Shown piece after piece: positions 54,103 through 62,650 of a stretch of 64,000 nucleotides of DNA. Source of the DNA: Chitinophagaceae bacterium C216 (GTDB lineage: Bacteria; Bacteroidota; Bacteroidia; Chitinophagales; Chitinophagaceae). The number at the start of each line of letters is the position of its first letter. Position 1 is the first letter of the stretch. The stretch spans positions 930,001 to 994,000 of the forward strand of contig CP144143.1 in NCBI GenBank assembly GCA_028485475.2. The letters run 5' to 3'. The position numbers were made by a program, and so were the translations under genes. The notes under the pieces were generated by a model. That model saw nothing but the letters and a program-made list of their open reading frames with translations. It was not told where the DNA came from and ran no database searches.

Positions 54103-55602
54103 TTATACCAACTCTTTTCTGAGTCGGGCTACAGGAATATTGAGTTGTTCGCGATATTTGGCCACGGTACGGCGTGCGATGTTATAACCTCTTTCTTGTA
54201 GTAATTCAGTAAGTTTTTCATCACTCAGCGGATGTCTTTTGCTTTCTGCCTGAATCATATCGCTCAGAATTTTCTTCACTTCGCGTGTAGATACTTCTTC
54301 ACCACTATCGGTGCTCAGAGATTCGCTGAAGAAGAACTTGAGACGATAAGTGCCGAACTCCGTTTGTACAAATTTGCTGTTAGCCACGCGACTTACCGTG
54401 GAAATATCGAGTCCGGTTTTTTCGGCAATATCTTTTAAGATCATTGGTTTGAGAGTTGTTTCATCTCCGGTGAGGAAAAACTCTTCTTGATGCTGCATAA
54501 TAGCATTCATAGTTTCCAGCAATGTATGCTGTCTTTGCTTAATGGCATCGATAAACCATTTGGCGGCATCTATTTTCTGCTTGATGAAAAGTACTGCTTC
54601 TTTTTGTTGCTTGTCTTTTTTTGATCCGCGGCTGTATTCTTTCATCATGTCTTTATACGACTCGCTGATGCGCAGCTCGGGTGCATTGCGACTGTTGAGC
54701 GTGAGTTCCAGCTTACCATTGTTATTCATGATGAAGAAATCGGGTACCACATAGCTTTCGGCTTTATTCACAGAGCCTATATTGCTACCCGGTTTGGGAT
54801 TGAGCTTTACAATCTGCTGAATCACTTCTTTTAATTCATCTTCGGTAAGATTAAGGCCGCGTTGTATCTTTTCGTAATGCTTTTTAGTAAACTCATCGAA
54901 GTATTTTTCGATGGCGAGTATAGCAGTATCAACATCTTTACCCTCTTGTTTCAATCTTCTTAATTGCAGCAGGAGGCACTCCGGCAAATCTCTTGCACCC
55001 ACACCGGGTGGATCGAACTGCTGAATTAAGCCGATGATTTTATCTACTTCCTCCACATTTGTGTCAATGTTTTGTCGGAAGGCAAGGTCGTCCACCAATG
55101 CCTGTGAATCTCGGCGCAGGTATCCGTCTTCGTCAATACTACCAATAATATGTTCAGCTATTTTTCTTTCAGTGTCGGATAAGGATAGCATTCCGAGTTG
55201 CGAAACCAGGGTATCGTAAAAACTGGCTTCTGTTCTAATAGGAATTTGACGACTTTCGTCATCATCTTCACCATAATTTTCGTCGCGGGTTTTATAATCC
55301 GCAATTTCTCCATCGTCATCATGCAAATATTCAGTAACGTCGATGTTTTCATAATCTTCGACACTACCATCCTGTTCCTCATAGGTGTCCGCTTCTTCTT
55401 CCTGCGAGGCGAACTCATCATTAAATTCATCTTCGTCCTTATGGTGTCCCTCATCAAGTTCCAAGGCTGGGTTGGCTTCCAACTCTTCTTTTATTCTTTC
55501 TTCCAGATTAGCAGTAGGAACTTGCAGCAACTTCATGAGCTGAATTTGCTGTGGGGAAAGTTTCTGTAATAGCTTTTGTTGTAATGTTTGTCCTAATGCC
55601 AC
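54103..55602 (-). CDS. rpoN: RNA polymerase sigma-54 factor
   Basis: A 499-residue protein: Gln/Leu-rich region I (LGQTLQQKLLQKLSPQQIQLMKLLQ, about 3-28), a long acidic region II (about 50-125), the core-binding region, and the RpoN box ARRTVAKYRE near the C-terminus, which binds the -24 element. The SxxxVSRVANSKFVQT helix-turn-helix region is near 405. It is the single sigma-54 here; no enhancer-binding protein is adjacent. Confidence 0.97.
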   Translation of the reverse strand: MALGQTLQQKLLQKLSPQQIQLMKLLQVPTANLEERIKEELEANPALELDEGHHKDEDEFNDEFASQEEEADTYEEQDGSVEDYENIDVTEYLHDDDGEIADYKTRDENYGEDDDESRQIPIRTEASFYDTLVSQLGMLSLSDTERKIAEHIIGSIDEDGYLRRDSQALVDDLAFRQNIDTNVEEVDKIIGLIQQFDPPGVGARDLPECLLLQLRRLKQEGKDVDTAILAIEKYFDEFTKKHYEKIQRGLNLTEDELKEVIQQIVKLNPKPGSNIGSVNKAESYVVPDFFIMNNNGKLELTLNSRNAPELRISESYKDMMKEYSRGSKKDKQQKEAVLFIKQKIDAAKWFIDAIKQRQHTLLETMNAIMQHQEEFFLTGDETTLKPMILKDIAEKTGLDISTVSRVANSKFVQTEFGTYRLKFFFSESLSTDSGEEVSTREVKKILSDMIQAESKRHPLSDEKLTELLQERGYNIARRTVAKYREQLNIPVARLRKELV

Positions 55603-55655
55603 AGGTCGTTAGTTTTTAAAAAGAAGGTCGTATTTACAAAAATCAAGCCGATTTG

Positions 55656-55663
55656 CAAATATA
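55656..55663 (-). promoter_or_regulatory. Bacteroidota -7 element for rpoN
   Basis: On the minus strand TATATTTG lies 53 bases before the rpoN start codon. Confidence 0.45.
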
Positions 55664-55817
55664 CACACTCTCAACGGGATTGGTTTGCGTTATTGCCTTA
55701 TAATTTAGCTATTAAGATGTTAATATAATTTAACTCGGACGCGGCAATCCGCCATTTTTAAAGATGTCACAATGAAATGTTAAAAAGGTGTACCTTTATA
55801 AAATATTTTAGATTGCT

Positions 55818-56417
55818 ATGCTGGAGAAAGGTTTAAAGGTAGAGGCGGAGGGGTTATTAAAACTGATTGATAGGGGTGATGAAGCCGCTTTCGCAAAGCT
55901 ATATACATTGTATAGTAAGCGACTGACTGCTTTTTCTATTTCCATACTGCAATCTTCGGAGATGGCTGAGGAAGTGGTGGAGGATGTTTTTGTGAAGTTG
56001 TGGAATAAACGTGGCTCATTAGTGAGCATTGATAATATATCCGTATACCTATATATTGCTACCAAAAATCAAACGCTCAGTTATTTGTCCGATAAAGCCA
56101 AGAAGTTGATTACAGCTCCTTTCGATGATCTTAATACATCTATCGAGGCGATACATCAGGACCCACACTCCTTATTAATTTCTTCCGAGATGCTGGCTCG
56201 TGTAAACGCAGCCATAGAGGCATTACCACCCCGTTGTAAAATGATTTTCAAGCTTATCAGGGAAGATGGACTAAAATATAAAGAAGTTGCAGCTATATTA
56301 AATATATCCGTCAATACGATTGATGCACAGATGGCTATAGCTGTTAAGCGTATCTGTCAGGCTATGGGTATTTCAAAGAATGCAATAAAGTTTCCTCGAG
56401 AAAAAGAAACTCTTTAA
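55818..56417 (+). CDS. FecI-like ECF sigma factor
   Basis: A 199-residue sigma factor: region 2 (FAKLYTLYSKRLTAFSISIL, AEEVVEDVFVKLWNKR, YLYIATKNQTLSYL) and region 4 (IEALPPRCKMIFKLIREDGLKYKEVAAILNIS, then VNTIDAQMAIAVKRI). The KYKEVAAILNIS and NTIDAQM pattern is typical of sigma factors controlling SusC/D loci in Bacteroidota. It is followed by its anti-sigma (FecR-like) gene and a SusC with an STN domain, so transport of a glycan is probably signalled to it. Confidence 0.95.
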   Translation: MLEKGLKVEAEGLLKLIDRGDEAAFAKLYTLYSKRLTAFSISILQSSEMAEEVVEDVFVKLWNKRGSLVSIDNISVYLYIATKNQTLSYLSDKAKKLITAPFDDLNTSIEAIHQDPHSLLISSEMLARVNAAIEALPPRCKMIFKLIREDGLKYKEVAAILNISVNTIDAQMAIAVKRICQAMGISKNAIKFPREKETL

Positions 56418-56480
56418 AAAACTTTTTTTTGCCTTTAGTAGATTTTCTGTTTTCCCCAGTCTTTATAGTATAAGGGATGA

Positions 56481-57548
56481 TTGTACATGAACAATACTGA
56501 GGACATATGGGGATTAATGGCCAGATGCGCTTTTAATGAGGCTACTAATGAAGAGCGAGATTTGTTGCAACAATATCTGCATGAAAACCCGCATTTGCAG
56601 CAACAGTATGCCTGGTTATTACAAATATTAGAAAGTAAACAAGAATTCGATAGCCAACATAAAGAGCCCGAGATCCGTACCGTACAGAGGATACTGGAAA
56701 AGGCTTCCCGCGAGCAAGAGCATAATGTTTTAAGAATAAGAAAAATTCGGGCTAAGAGAGTTTGGGCAGCAGCTGCCAGTGTTTTAATCATTATAGGCCT
56801 AGGCTATTTCTTAAAACTAGGCAGTGGGGAGCGGGAGCCTATTACCAGACCCATTGTTACTAATGCCGCACCTATGACCGATCCTGTGATGTTGGCAGAT
56901 GGTAGTAAGGTGTGGTTGAATTCAGATTCCAAGCTATTTTTTGAAAGTGATTTTAATGGAGCTACCAGAGAGGTAAGATTGGTAGGAGAAGCGTTTTTTG
57001 ATATTGTCAGGGATACCCTCCGGCCTTTTATTGTTCACGTCAATGAGCTTAATATTAACGTACTGGGCACGGCATTTAATGTGAAAAGTTATGAAGAGGA
57101 CACGGAAATTCAAACGACCCTGTATCGGGGACTAATAAAAGTGACCAAAGATAAGGATGATCGCTTTCATCCAATTATGATGTATCCCAACCAAAAAATG
57201 GTAATTCCGAAAAAAGTACTGACAAAAGAGTATATATCGGTTTTAAATAATGTGGACGTTATTTCGTTAATATCTGTAGACAGTACGATTCAGGAGGAGG
57301 AACGTGTTGAGACAGCTTGGATTTACGGCCGTATTGATTTTAAAAGCGAATCGCTGGAGCAGATTGCTCGAAAAATGGCGCGCAGGTACAAGGTTAAGTT
57401 TGTATTTGAAGATGATGCGGTAAAGCAATTAAGTTTTACAGGATCATTTAAGAATGAATCTTTGGAAGCGGCACTTCGAGCATTGCAAATGGCCAAATCT
57501 TTTAGCTATAAGATAAAGGCTGATGAAGTTATCATTAGTTCTAGATAA
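56481..57548 (+). CDS. FecR-like anti-sigma factor
   Basis: A 355-residue single-pass membrane protein: cytoplasmic N-terminus (about 1-90) that would hold the sigma factor, membrane segment (about 93-112), FecR domain (LADGSKVWLNSDSKLFFESDF near 140, VRLVGEAFFDIVRD) and a C-terminal DUF4974 domain (about 270-355, ALRALQMAKSFSYKI). It should interact with the STN domain of the SusC protein encoded next. Confidence 0.95.
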   Translation: MYMNNTEDIWGLMARCAFNEATNEERDLLQQYLHENPHLQQQYAWLLQILESKQEFDSQHKEPEIRTVQRILEKASREQEHNVLRIRKIRAKRVWAAAASVLIIIGLGYFLKLGSGEREPITRPIVTNAAPMTDPVMLADGSKVWLNSDSKLFFESDFNGATREVRLVGEAFFDIVRDTLRPFIVHVNELNINVLGTAFNVKSYEEDTEIQTTLYRGLIKVTKDKDDRFHPIMMYPNQKMVIPKKVLTKEYISVLNNVDVISLISVDSTIQEEERVETAWIYGRIDFKSESLEQIARKMARRYKVKFVFEDDAVKQLSFTGSFKNESLEAALRALQMAKSFSYKIKADEVIISSR

Positions 57549-57673
57549 TACGATGAAAGAAACTTTTACTGTAAATGGAAGCACACTTCGATATAGTTAA
57601 GGTTAATAAAAACTAAGGCCGAAAAACGATTTCGATAGAATGCTACTTCCATTTGAGAGCAGGACTTGCTAAT

Positions 57674-60600
57674 ATGAAACTAACGCTTGCATTGATACTT
57701 ATGTGTATGCTGTATCTGCCCGTAGAAATCATCGGGCAGGAACGTATCAATTTGCAGGTAAAAAAGATGCCGATTGCTGAAGTATTAGCTTCCATAGAAC
57801 AGCAGACAGGTTATCGATTCTTATATAGTGATGATTTGCCGGCTTTGAAAAACAAGATAACGTTGAATGCCAAAAATGCCAATATCAATCAGGTGCTGGA
57901 AGAATTGGTAATGCACACTCCGTTGACCTTTAATAGTTTGCCGGATAAGCTCATTGTGATTAAAGAGGATCCGGCAAAAAAAGATATTAAAGTAACAGGA
58001 TTGGTGTATAATGAAAAAGGTATACCTATTCCCGGAGTATCAGTGCAGGTAAAAAACACCACCATAGGAACCGCTACCGATTCGGTCGGAAGATTTTCAC
58101 TTATAGTGCCCGACGGGAATGTTGCCCTAATTTTTACATCTATAGGATATAACTATAAAGAAGAAGCGCTTAATAATAGGAGAGATCTTAATATATCACT
58201 GGTTACGGCGGCACAAAGTTTGGAAAAGGTAGTAGTAATAGGATACGGTACACAGCGCAAGAGAGATTTAACAGGCACCATTACTTCAATAGGAGGAGAC
58301 GATATTGCAAAAATGCCCAATACTAATCCCATTAGTTCTTTACAAGGAAAAGTTGCGGGACTTACAATTGTTAATAGTGGTCGGGCGGGAGCTGCGCCTA
58401 CCGTGCGTATTCGTGGGGTAAACAGCACAGGGAACTCCGATCCGTTGTATGTGGTGGATGGAGTATTTCAAACCAATATCGACTATCTGAATCCCGGAGA
58501 TATTGAAAGTATCGAAGTATTAAGAGATCCTTCTTCTATAGCCATCTTTGGATTACAGGGAGGAAACGGGGTGATTATCGTAACTACCAAAAGAGCTGCC
58601 AAAGGTCAAACCAGAGTTTCATTCCAGAGCTCAGTGGGTATACAGAAAGTAGTGAACAAAATAAAACTTACCGACGCTGAGGGATTTAAAAAGCTTTACG
58701 ACATGCAGTTGCAAAACCTCAATGCGCCTGCATTTGATTATACTAATTACACAGCTAACACAGATTGGCAGGATCTCATTTTTCAGCATGCACGTATTAA
58801 TAATAATACGCTTACAGTAGCGAATAGCAGTGAAAAGTCTGCTACGTTATTTAGTCTGGGATACAATGTGCAGGAGGGGGTGTTGAAATATGATAAGTAT
58901 AAAAAATTAATAGTTCGTCTTAATCAAGAGCTACGTATTACCGATAATATTAAAATAGGTGGAGATGTTACAGGATTTTACTGGAAGGAAGATGCGCCTA
59001 CCACGGATGTAATCAGTTATGCATTAAGAGCGGCGCCGATTGTTCCGGTGCAAGCCGACGAAGATTTATATTATAGCATGCCAAGCTTTCAACGGGCTCA
59101 GATTGCTAATCCTGTTGCAAGAATTAATCAGTTTAAAAATAATGTGATAAGAGATGGCTACAGGGCTGTCGGAAATATTTTTGCAGAAACAAAAATCTTA
59201 AGAACATTTACGTGGCGTTCTTCATTCTATGCCGATTTGGGCTTTGATAACTTAAGAGGTTATACACCGTTGCCATATCGGTATATTAATCTGGGAGAAA
59301 AGGGAGGCGCTACGGATACAACGTTTAATAATCTTGCAAGAACCTCAGTAACGCAAGAACAGGTACAAACGAGAAAATTTCAACAGGATCATACACTCAC
59401 TCTTTTTAAGAAAGTAAACAAACAGCATATTACAGGATTAGTTGGTTTTACTACCTTGTTTATAGGTAGTACAAGAGTGGGGGGAAGTAGAACCGATACT
59501 ATTTTGAATATTCCGCGCGATCCTGACTTTTGGTATCTCGATATCGTAAACCCCAATAATCCATTGTCTAATCTTGGCAATGGAACTGAAGAAGCTTTCA
59601 TGTCTTTTTTTGCCAGAGTCAACTATTCCTATGCCAATAAGTATCTGCTAAATCTAAGTTATAGACGCGATGGGAGCTCAAAGTTTTCCAAGGCCAACCG
59701 GTGGGGTAATTTTGGCAGTATAGGACTCGGCTGGGTCCTCAGCGAAGAAGCGTTTTTAAAGAAGATATCAAGTATTGATTTTTTGAAATTGCGTGGTGCA
59801 TGGGGTACGGTGGGTAGCGGTATGGGATTGCCACCTCATCTATACTTGCCAGGGGTTACTATACGTAGTTCAGGCGTTTTTGGAGATCGGGTTTATCCGA
59901 GTGTTACACCCGAATATGTTCCGGATCCCAATCTGCATTGGGAGGTAGTGAGAGGTATCGATGTTGGAATAGATGCTAGATTGTTGAACAATCGTCTATC
60001 ATCTGAGATTACTTTTTATGATCGTACCACCAAAGATATAATTACGAACATTACGCTTCCAGGAACTGCAGGCAATTATACGTACAAAACCAACTTGGGA
60101 ACTATTGCTAACAAAGGACTTGAGGTTACCATAGGCTGGAGAGATAAAGTGGGAGATTTTCGTTACGGTATATCGGCTAATTACAGTTATAACAAGAATA
60201 AGGTTACATCTATTGGCGATAATATCAATTTTGAAATATTAGGGAATAATGGTGCAAACAGAACTGCTACAGGGCTGTCCATTGGATATTTTTACGGATA
60301 CCGTCAGATAGGTATATATCAGACTGCATCGGATTTGGAACGAATGCCTGTTCTTCCTACATCCAGAGTGGGCGATATCGCATTTGAAGATGTAAATAAT
60401 GATGGCCTTATTGATTCGGATGACAGAGTTTATCTGGGAACTCCTTTTCCTCCTCATAACTTCGGAGGTGCTCTGAATGTGGGTTATAAGGGATTGGATG
60501 TATTAGTGGAAGCACAGGGTGTTGCGGGTAATAAAGTGTATGTTCAAAGACGTACCGCCACTTTTGCAATACTTAATTATGAGGTGAACCGATTGAATGC

Positions 60601-60931
60601 CTGGAATGGGCCAGGTAGCACCAATGTAGAGCCTATATTGGATGCATCCCGCGGGAACAACTATCTGTTTAGTAGCTACTTTCTGGAGCGGGGAGATTAT
60701 TTACGCGTCAGGATGCTGCAGATAGGATACAATATACCTCAGAAACTGTTGCAGAAAGCAACTATTAAACAGTTGCGGGTATATATAAGCGGACAGAATA
60801 TTGTTACGTTTTCAAAAACTACAGGATATACACCGGAAGCTCCATTAGGCGATCCTATTGCTGCAGGCGCTGATAATGGATTGTATCCTGTGCCTGCTGT
60901 GTATTCTGTAGGATTGAATGTTGCATTTTAG
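57674..60931 (+). CDS. susC: SusC-like TonB-dependent transporter with an STN domain
   Basis: ATG 57674 gives a good signal peptide; TTG 57653 adds seven residues. The domains in order are an STN domain (about 30-95, LQVKKMPIAEVLASIEQQTGY), a CarboxypepD_reg-like domain (about 107-185, GIPIPGVSVQVKNTTIGTATDSVGRFSL), a plug starting GYGTQRKRDLTGT near 195 and a 22-strand barrel to the C-terminal F. About 1085 residues. It imports oligosaccharides across the outer membrane with SusD as a lid. The STN domain shows that it also signals to the FecR/FecI pair. Confidence 0.96.
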   Translation: MKLTLALILMCMLYLPVEIIGQERINLQVKKMPIAEVLASIEQQTGYRFLYSDDLPALKNKITLNAKNANINQVLEELVMHTPLTFNSLPDKLIVIKEDPAKKDIKVTGLVYNEKGIPIPGVSVQVKNTTIGTATDSVGRFSLIVPDGNVALIFTSIGYNYKEEALNNRRDLNISLVTAAQSLEKVVVIGYGTQRKRDLTGTITSIGGDDIAKMPNTNPISSLQGKVAGLTIVNSGRAGAAPTVRIRGVNSTGNSDPLYVVDGVFQTNIDYLNPGDIESIEVLRDPSSIAIFGLQGGNGVIIVTTKRAAKGQTRVSFQSSVGIQKVVNKIKLTDAEGFKKLYDMQLQNLNAPAFDYTNYTANTDWQDLIFQHARINNNTLTVANSSEKSATLFSLGYNVQEGVLKYDKYKKLIVRLNQELRITDNIKIGGDVTGFYWKEDAPTTDVISYALRAAPIVPVQADEDLYYSMPSFQRAQIANPVARINQFKNNVIRDGYRAVGNIFAETKILRTFTWRSSFYADLGFDNLRGYTPLPYRYINLGEKGGATDTTFNNLARTSVTQEQVQTRKFQQDHTLTLFKKVNKQHITGLVGFTTLFIGSTRVGGSRTDTILNIPRDPDFWYLDIVNPNNPLSNLGNGTEEAFMSFFARVNYSYANKYLLNLSYRRDGSSKFSKANRWGNFGSIGLGWVLSEEAFLKKISSIDFLKLRGAWGTVGSGMGLPPHLYLPGVTIRSSGVFGDRVYPSVTPEYVPDPNLHWEVVRGIDVGIDARLLNNRLSSEITFYDRTTKDIITNITLPGTAGNYTYKTNLGTIANKGLEVTIGWRDKVGDFRYGISANYSYNKNKVTSIGDNINFEILGNNGANRTATGLSIGYFYGYRQIGIYQTASDLERMPVLPTSRVGDIAFEDVNNDGLIDSDDRVYLGTPFPPHNFGGALNVGYKGLDVLVEAQGVAGNKVYVQRRTATFAILNYEVNRLNAWNGPGSTNVEPILDASRGNNYLFSSYFLERGDYLRVRMLQIGYNIPQKLLQKATIKQLRVYISGQNIVTFSKTTGYTPEAPLGDPIAAGADNGLYPVPAVYSVGLNVAF

Positions 60932-60948
60932 TTTTTTATCAGTATCGT

Positions 60949-62502
60949 ATGAAATCTTATATAACATATACTTGCTTTTTAAAACTGATGATGTGTCTCT
61001 TAGTGACATCGTTGGTTTGTGCAGGTTGTAAAAAAGGATTTCTGGATCGTAACCCACAAGGAAAATATACCAGTGATACTTATCCTTATCCGAGTGGTAC
61101 GGGCCCCTATGATACTTATCTATTTGCAATATACGCGGAGCTACGAAGCTTTAATGTGCATAGTCAGGCGTTCATTTGTGCTACAGGAATAAGAAGCGAT
61201 GATGGCGATAAAGGAAGCACCCCTTCTGATGGCGGTGCTGATGCTATTGATATGGATAATTTTCCCGTACAACCCAACAATATTTTTGTGAATACGCTTT
61301 GGGTGGGATATTATAATCTAATTAACAAGGCTAATATTGCCATTAGTCAGATAAGGAATAGTAACACCGTCAATGCTTCTGAAGAAATTAAAAAACAATC
61401 AGAGGGTGAAGCAAGATTTTTAAGAGCGTATGGCTATTTCATGTTGGTGCGCTTGTTTGGTAGAGTGCCATTGATCGATCAAGTGTTTGATGATCCTGCA
61501 GCGCAAAGTAATGTACCCCAAAGCAGCCCAGAGCTGATATACGCTTTTATTGAAGAAGACTTGAAATTTGCCGCACAACACTTGCCTCTTACTTGGGATG
61601 CGGAAAAGTTTCCTGGTAGACTTACAAAGGGCGCAGCTAACGGTTTGCTGGCAAAAGTTTATTTAACTCAAAAGAAATGGGCTCAGGCAATGGCTACCGC
61701 GGACCTGGTAATGAAATCCGGTCAATACAATTTGAATACTCCGTACGACAAAATCTTTACCGAAGAAGGTGAAAACAGCTCCGAGTCTGTATTCGAGGTA
61801 CAAGCTACAGCAAGTTTTGTAACTCCCACTGCCAATGGTGTGCAATACGCATCCATTATGGGTGTACGAGGTACTGGTAATTGGGATATGGGTTGGGGGT
61901 GGTATACGCCCAGTCGCAACTTGGATACTTCGTATGAGGCCGGAGACCCGCGTAGAAGAAGAACAATATTGTATACAACCGGCGATAGTGCCATATCCCT
62001 ATATGGAGAAATTTTACCAGCTGGTTTACCTAACCTCATGTATAATCATAAAGTACTGACCAGTCCAGTAATGAGAAGAACCGTAGGTTCCTTATCAGGT
62101 AATTGGATGAATATTAGGATACTTAGGTATGCTGATGTGGTATTGATGTATGCGGAGGCAGCCAATGAACTGGGAGGCGCGGCAAATATCGCTGCTGCAC
62201 GTACTGCTTTGAACACAGTAAGAACACGTGCACGAGGCGGCAACAATAGTATATTACCTGATATTACTACCGATAATCAGGCTGAGTTACGTGAGGCTAT
62301 TCGGCGAGAACGTAGGGCCGAACTTGCTATGGAGCATGATCGATTTTTCGATTTAGTTCGATGGGGCATTGCTGAACAAACTTTGCATGCTGTGGGGAAA
62401 ACCAATTTTCGTAATGACAGGGATGTATTGCTACCGATACCCAGAACCCAGATTGACTTAAGTAAGAACGTATTGACACAAAATCCGGGCTACCCGAATT
62501 AA
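60949..62502 (+). CDS. susD: SusD-like substrate-binding lipoprotein
   Basis: A 517-residue RagB/SusD protein with a lipobox SLVCAGC (Cys27). Conserved elements are FLDRNPQGKYTSDTYP near 30-45, EARFLRAYGYFMLVRLFG near 148-165 and the C-terminal RRERRAELAMEHDRFFDLVRWG. It binds the glycan at the cell surface and caps the SusC barrel. It starts 17 bases after susC. Confidence 0.96.
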   Translation: MKSYITYTCFLKLMMCLLVTSLVCAGCKKGFLDRNPQGKYTSDTYPYPSGTGPYDTYLFAIYAELRSFNVHSQAFICATGIRSDDGDKGSTPSDGGADAIDMDNFPVQPNNIFVNTLWVGYYNLINKANIAISQIRNSNTVNASEEIKKQSEGEARFLRAYGYFMLVRLFGRVPLIDQVFDDPAAQSNVPQSSPELIYAFIEEDLKFAAQHLPLTWDAEKFPGRLTKGAANGLLAKVYLTQKKWAQAMATADLVMKSGQYNLNTPYDKIFTEEGENSSESVFEVQATASFVTPTANGVQYASIMGVRGTGNWDMGWGWYTPSRNLDTSYEAGDPRRRRTILYTTGDSAISLYGEILPAGLPNLMYNHKVLTSPVMRRTVGSLSGNWMNIRILRYADVVLMYAEAANELGGAANIAAARTALNTVRTRARGGNNSILPDITTDNQAELREAIRRERRAELAMEHDRFFDLVRWGIAEQTLHAVGKTNFRNDRDVLLPIPRTQIDLSKNVLTQNPGYPN

Positions 62503-62650
62503 AGTAGAAGACTGTTAGCGTTTTTTAAAATATAAGGAAATGATTTTTTGTAGTGAATGGTTACTGTTGTTGATATATAAGAATGCGATAAATCGATAAG
62601 CCATTGCAATTTAAAACTGATAAGTATAGAAAAATATTTGGGAGAGTATA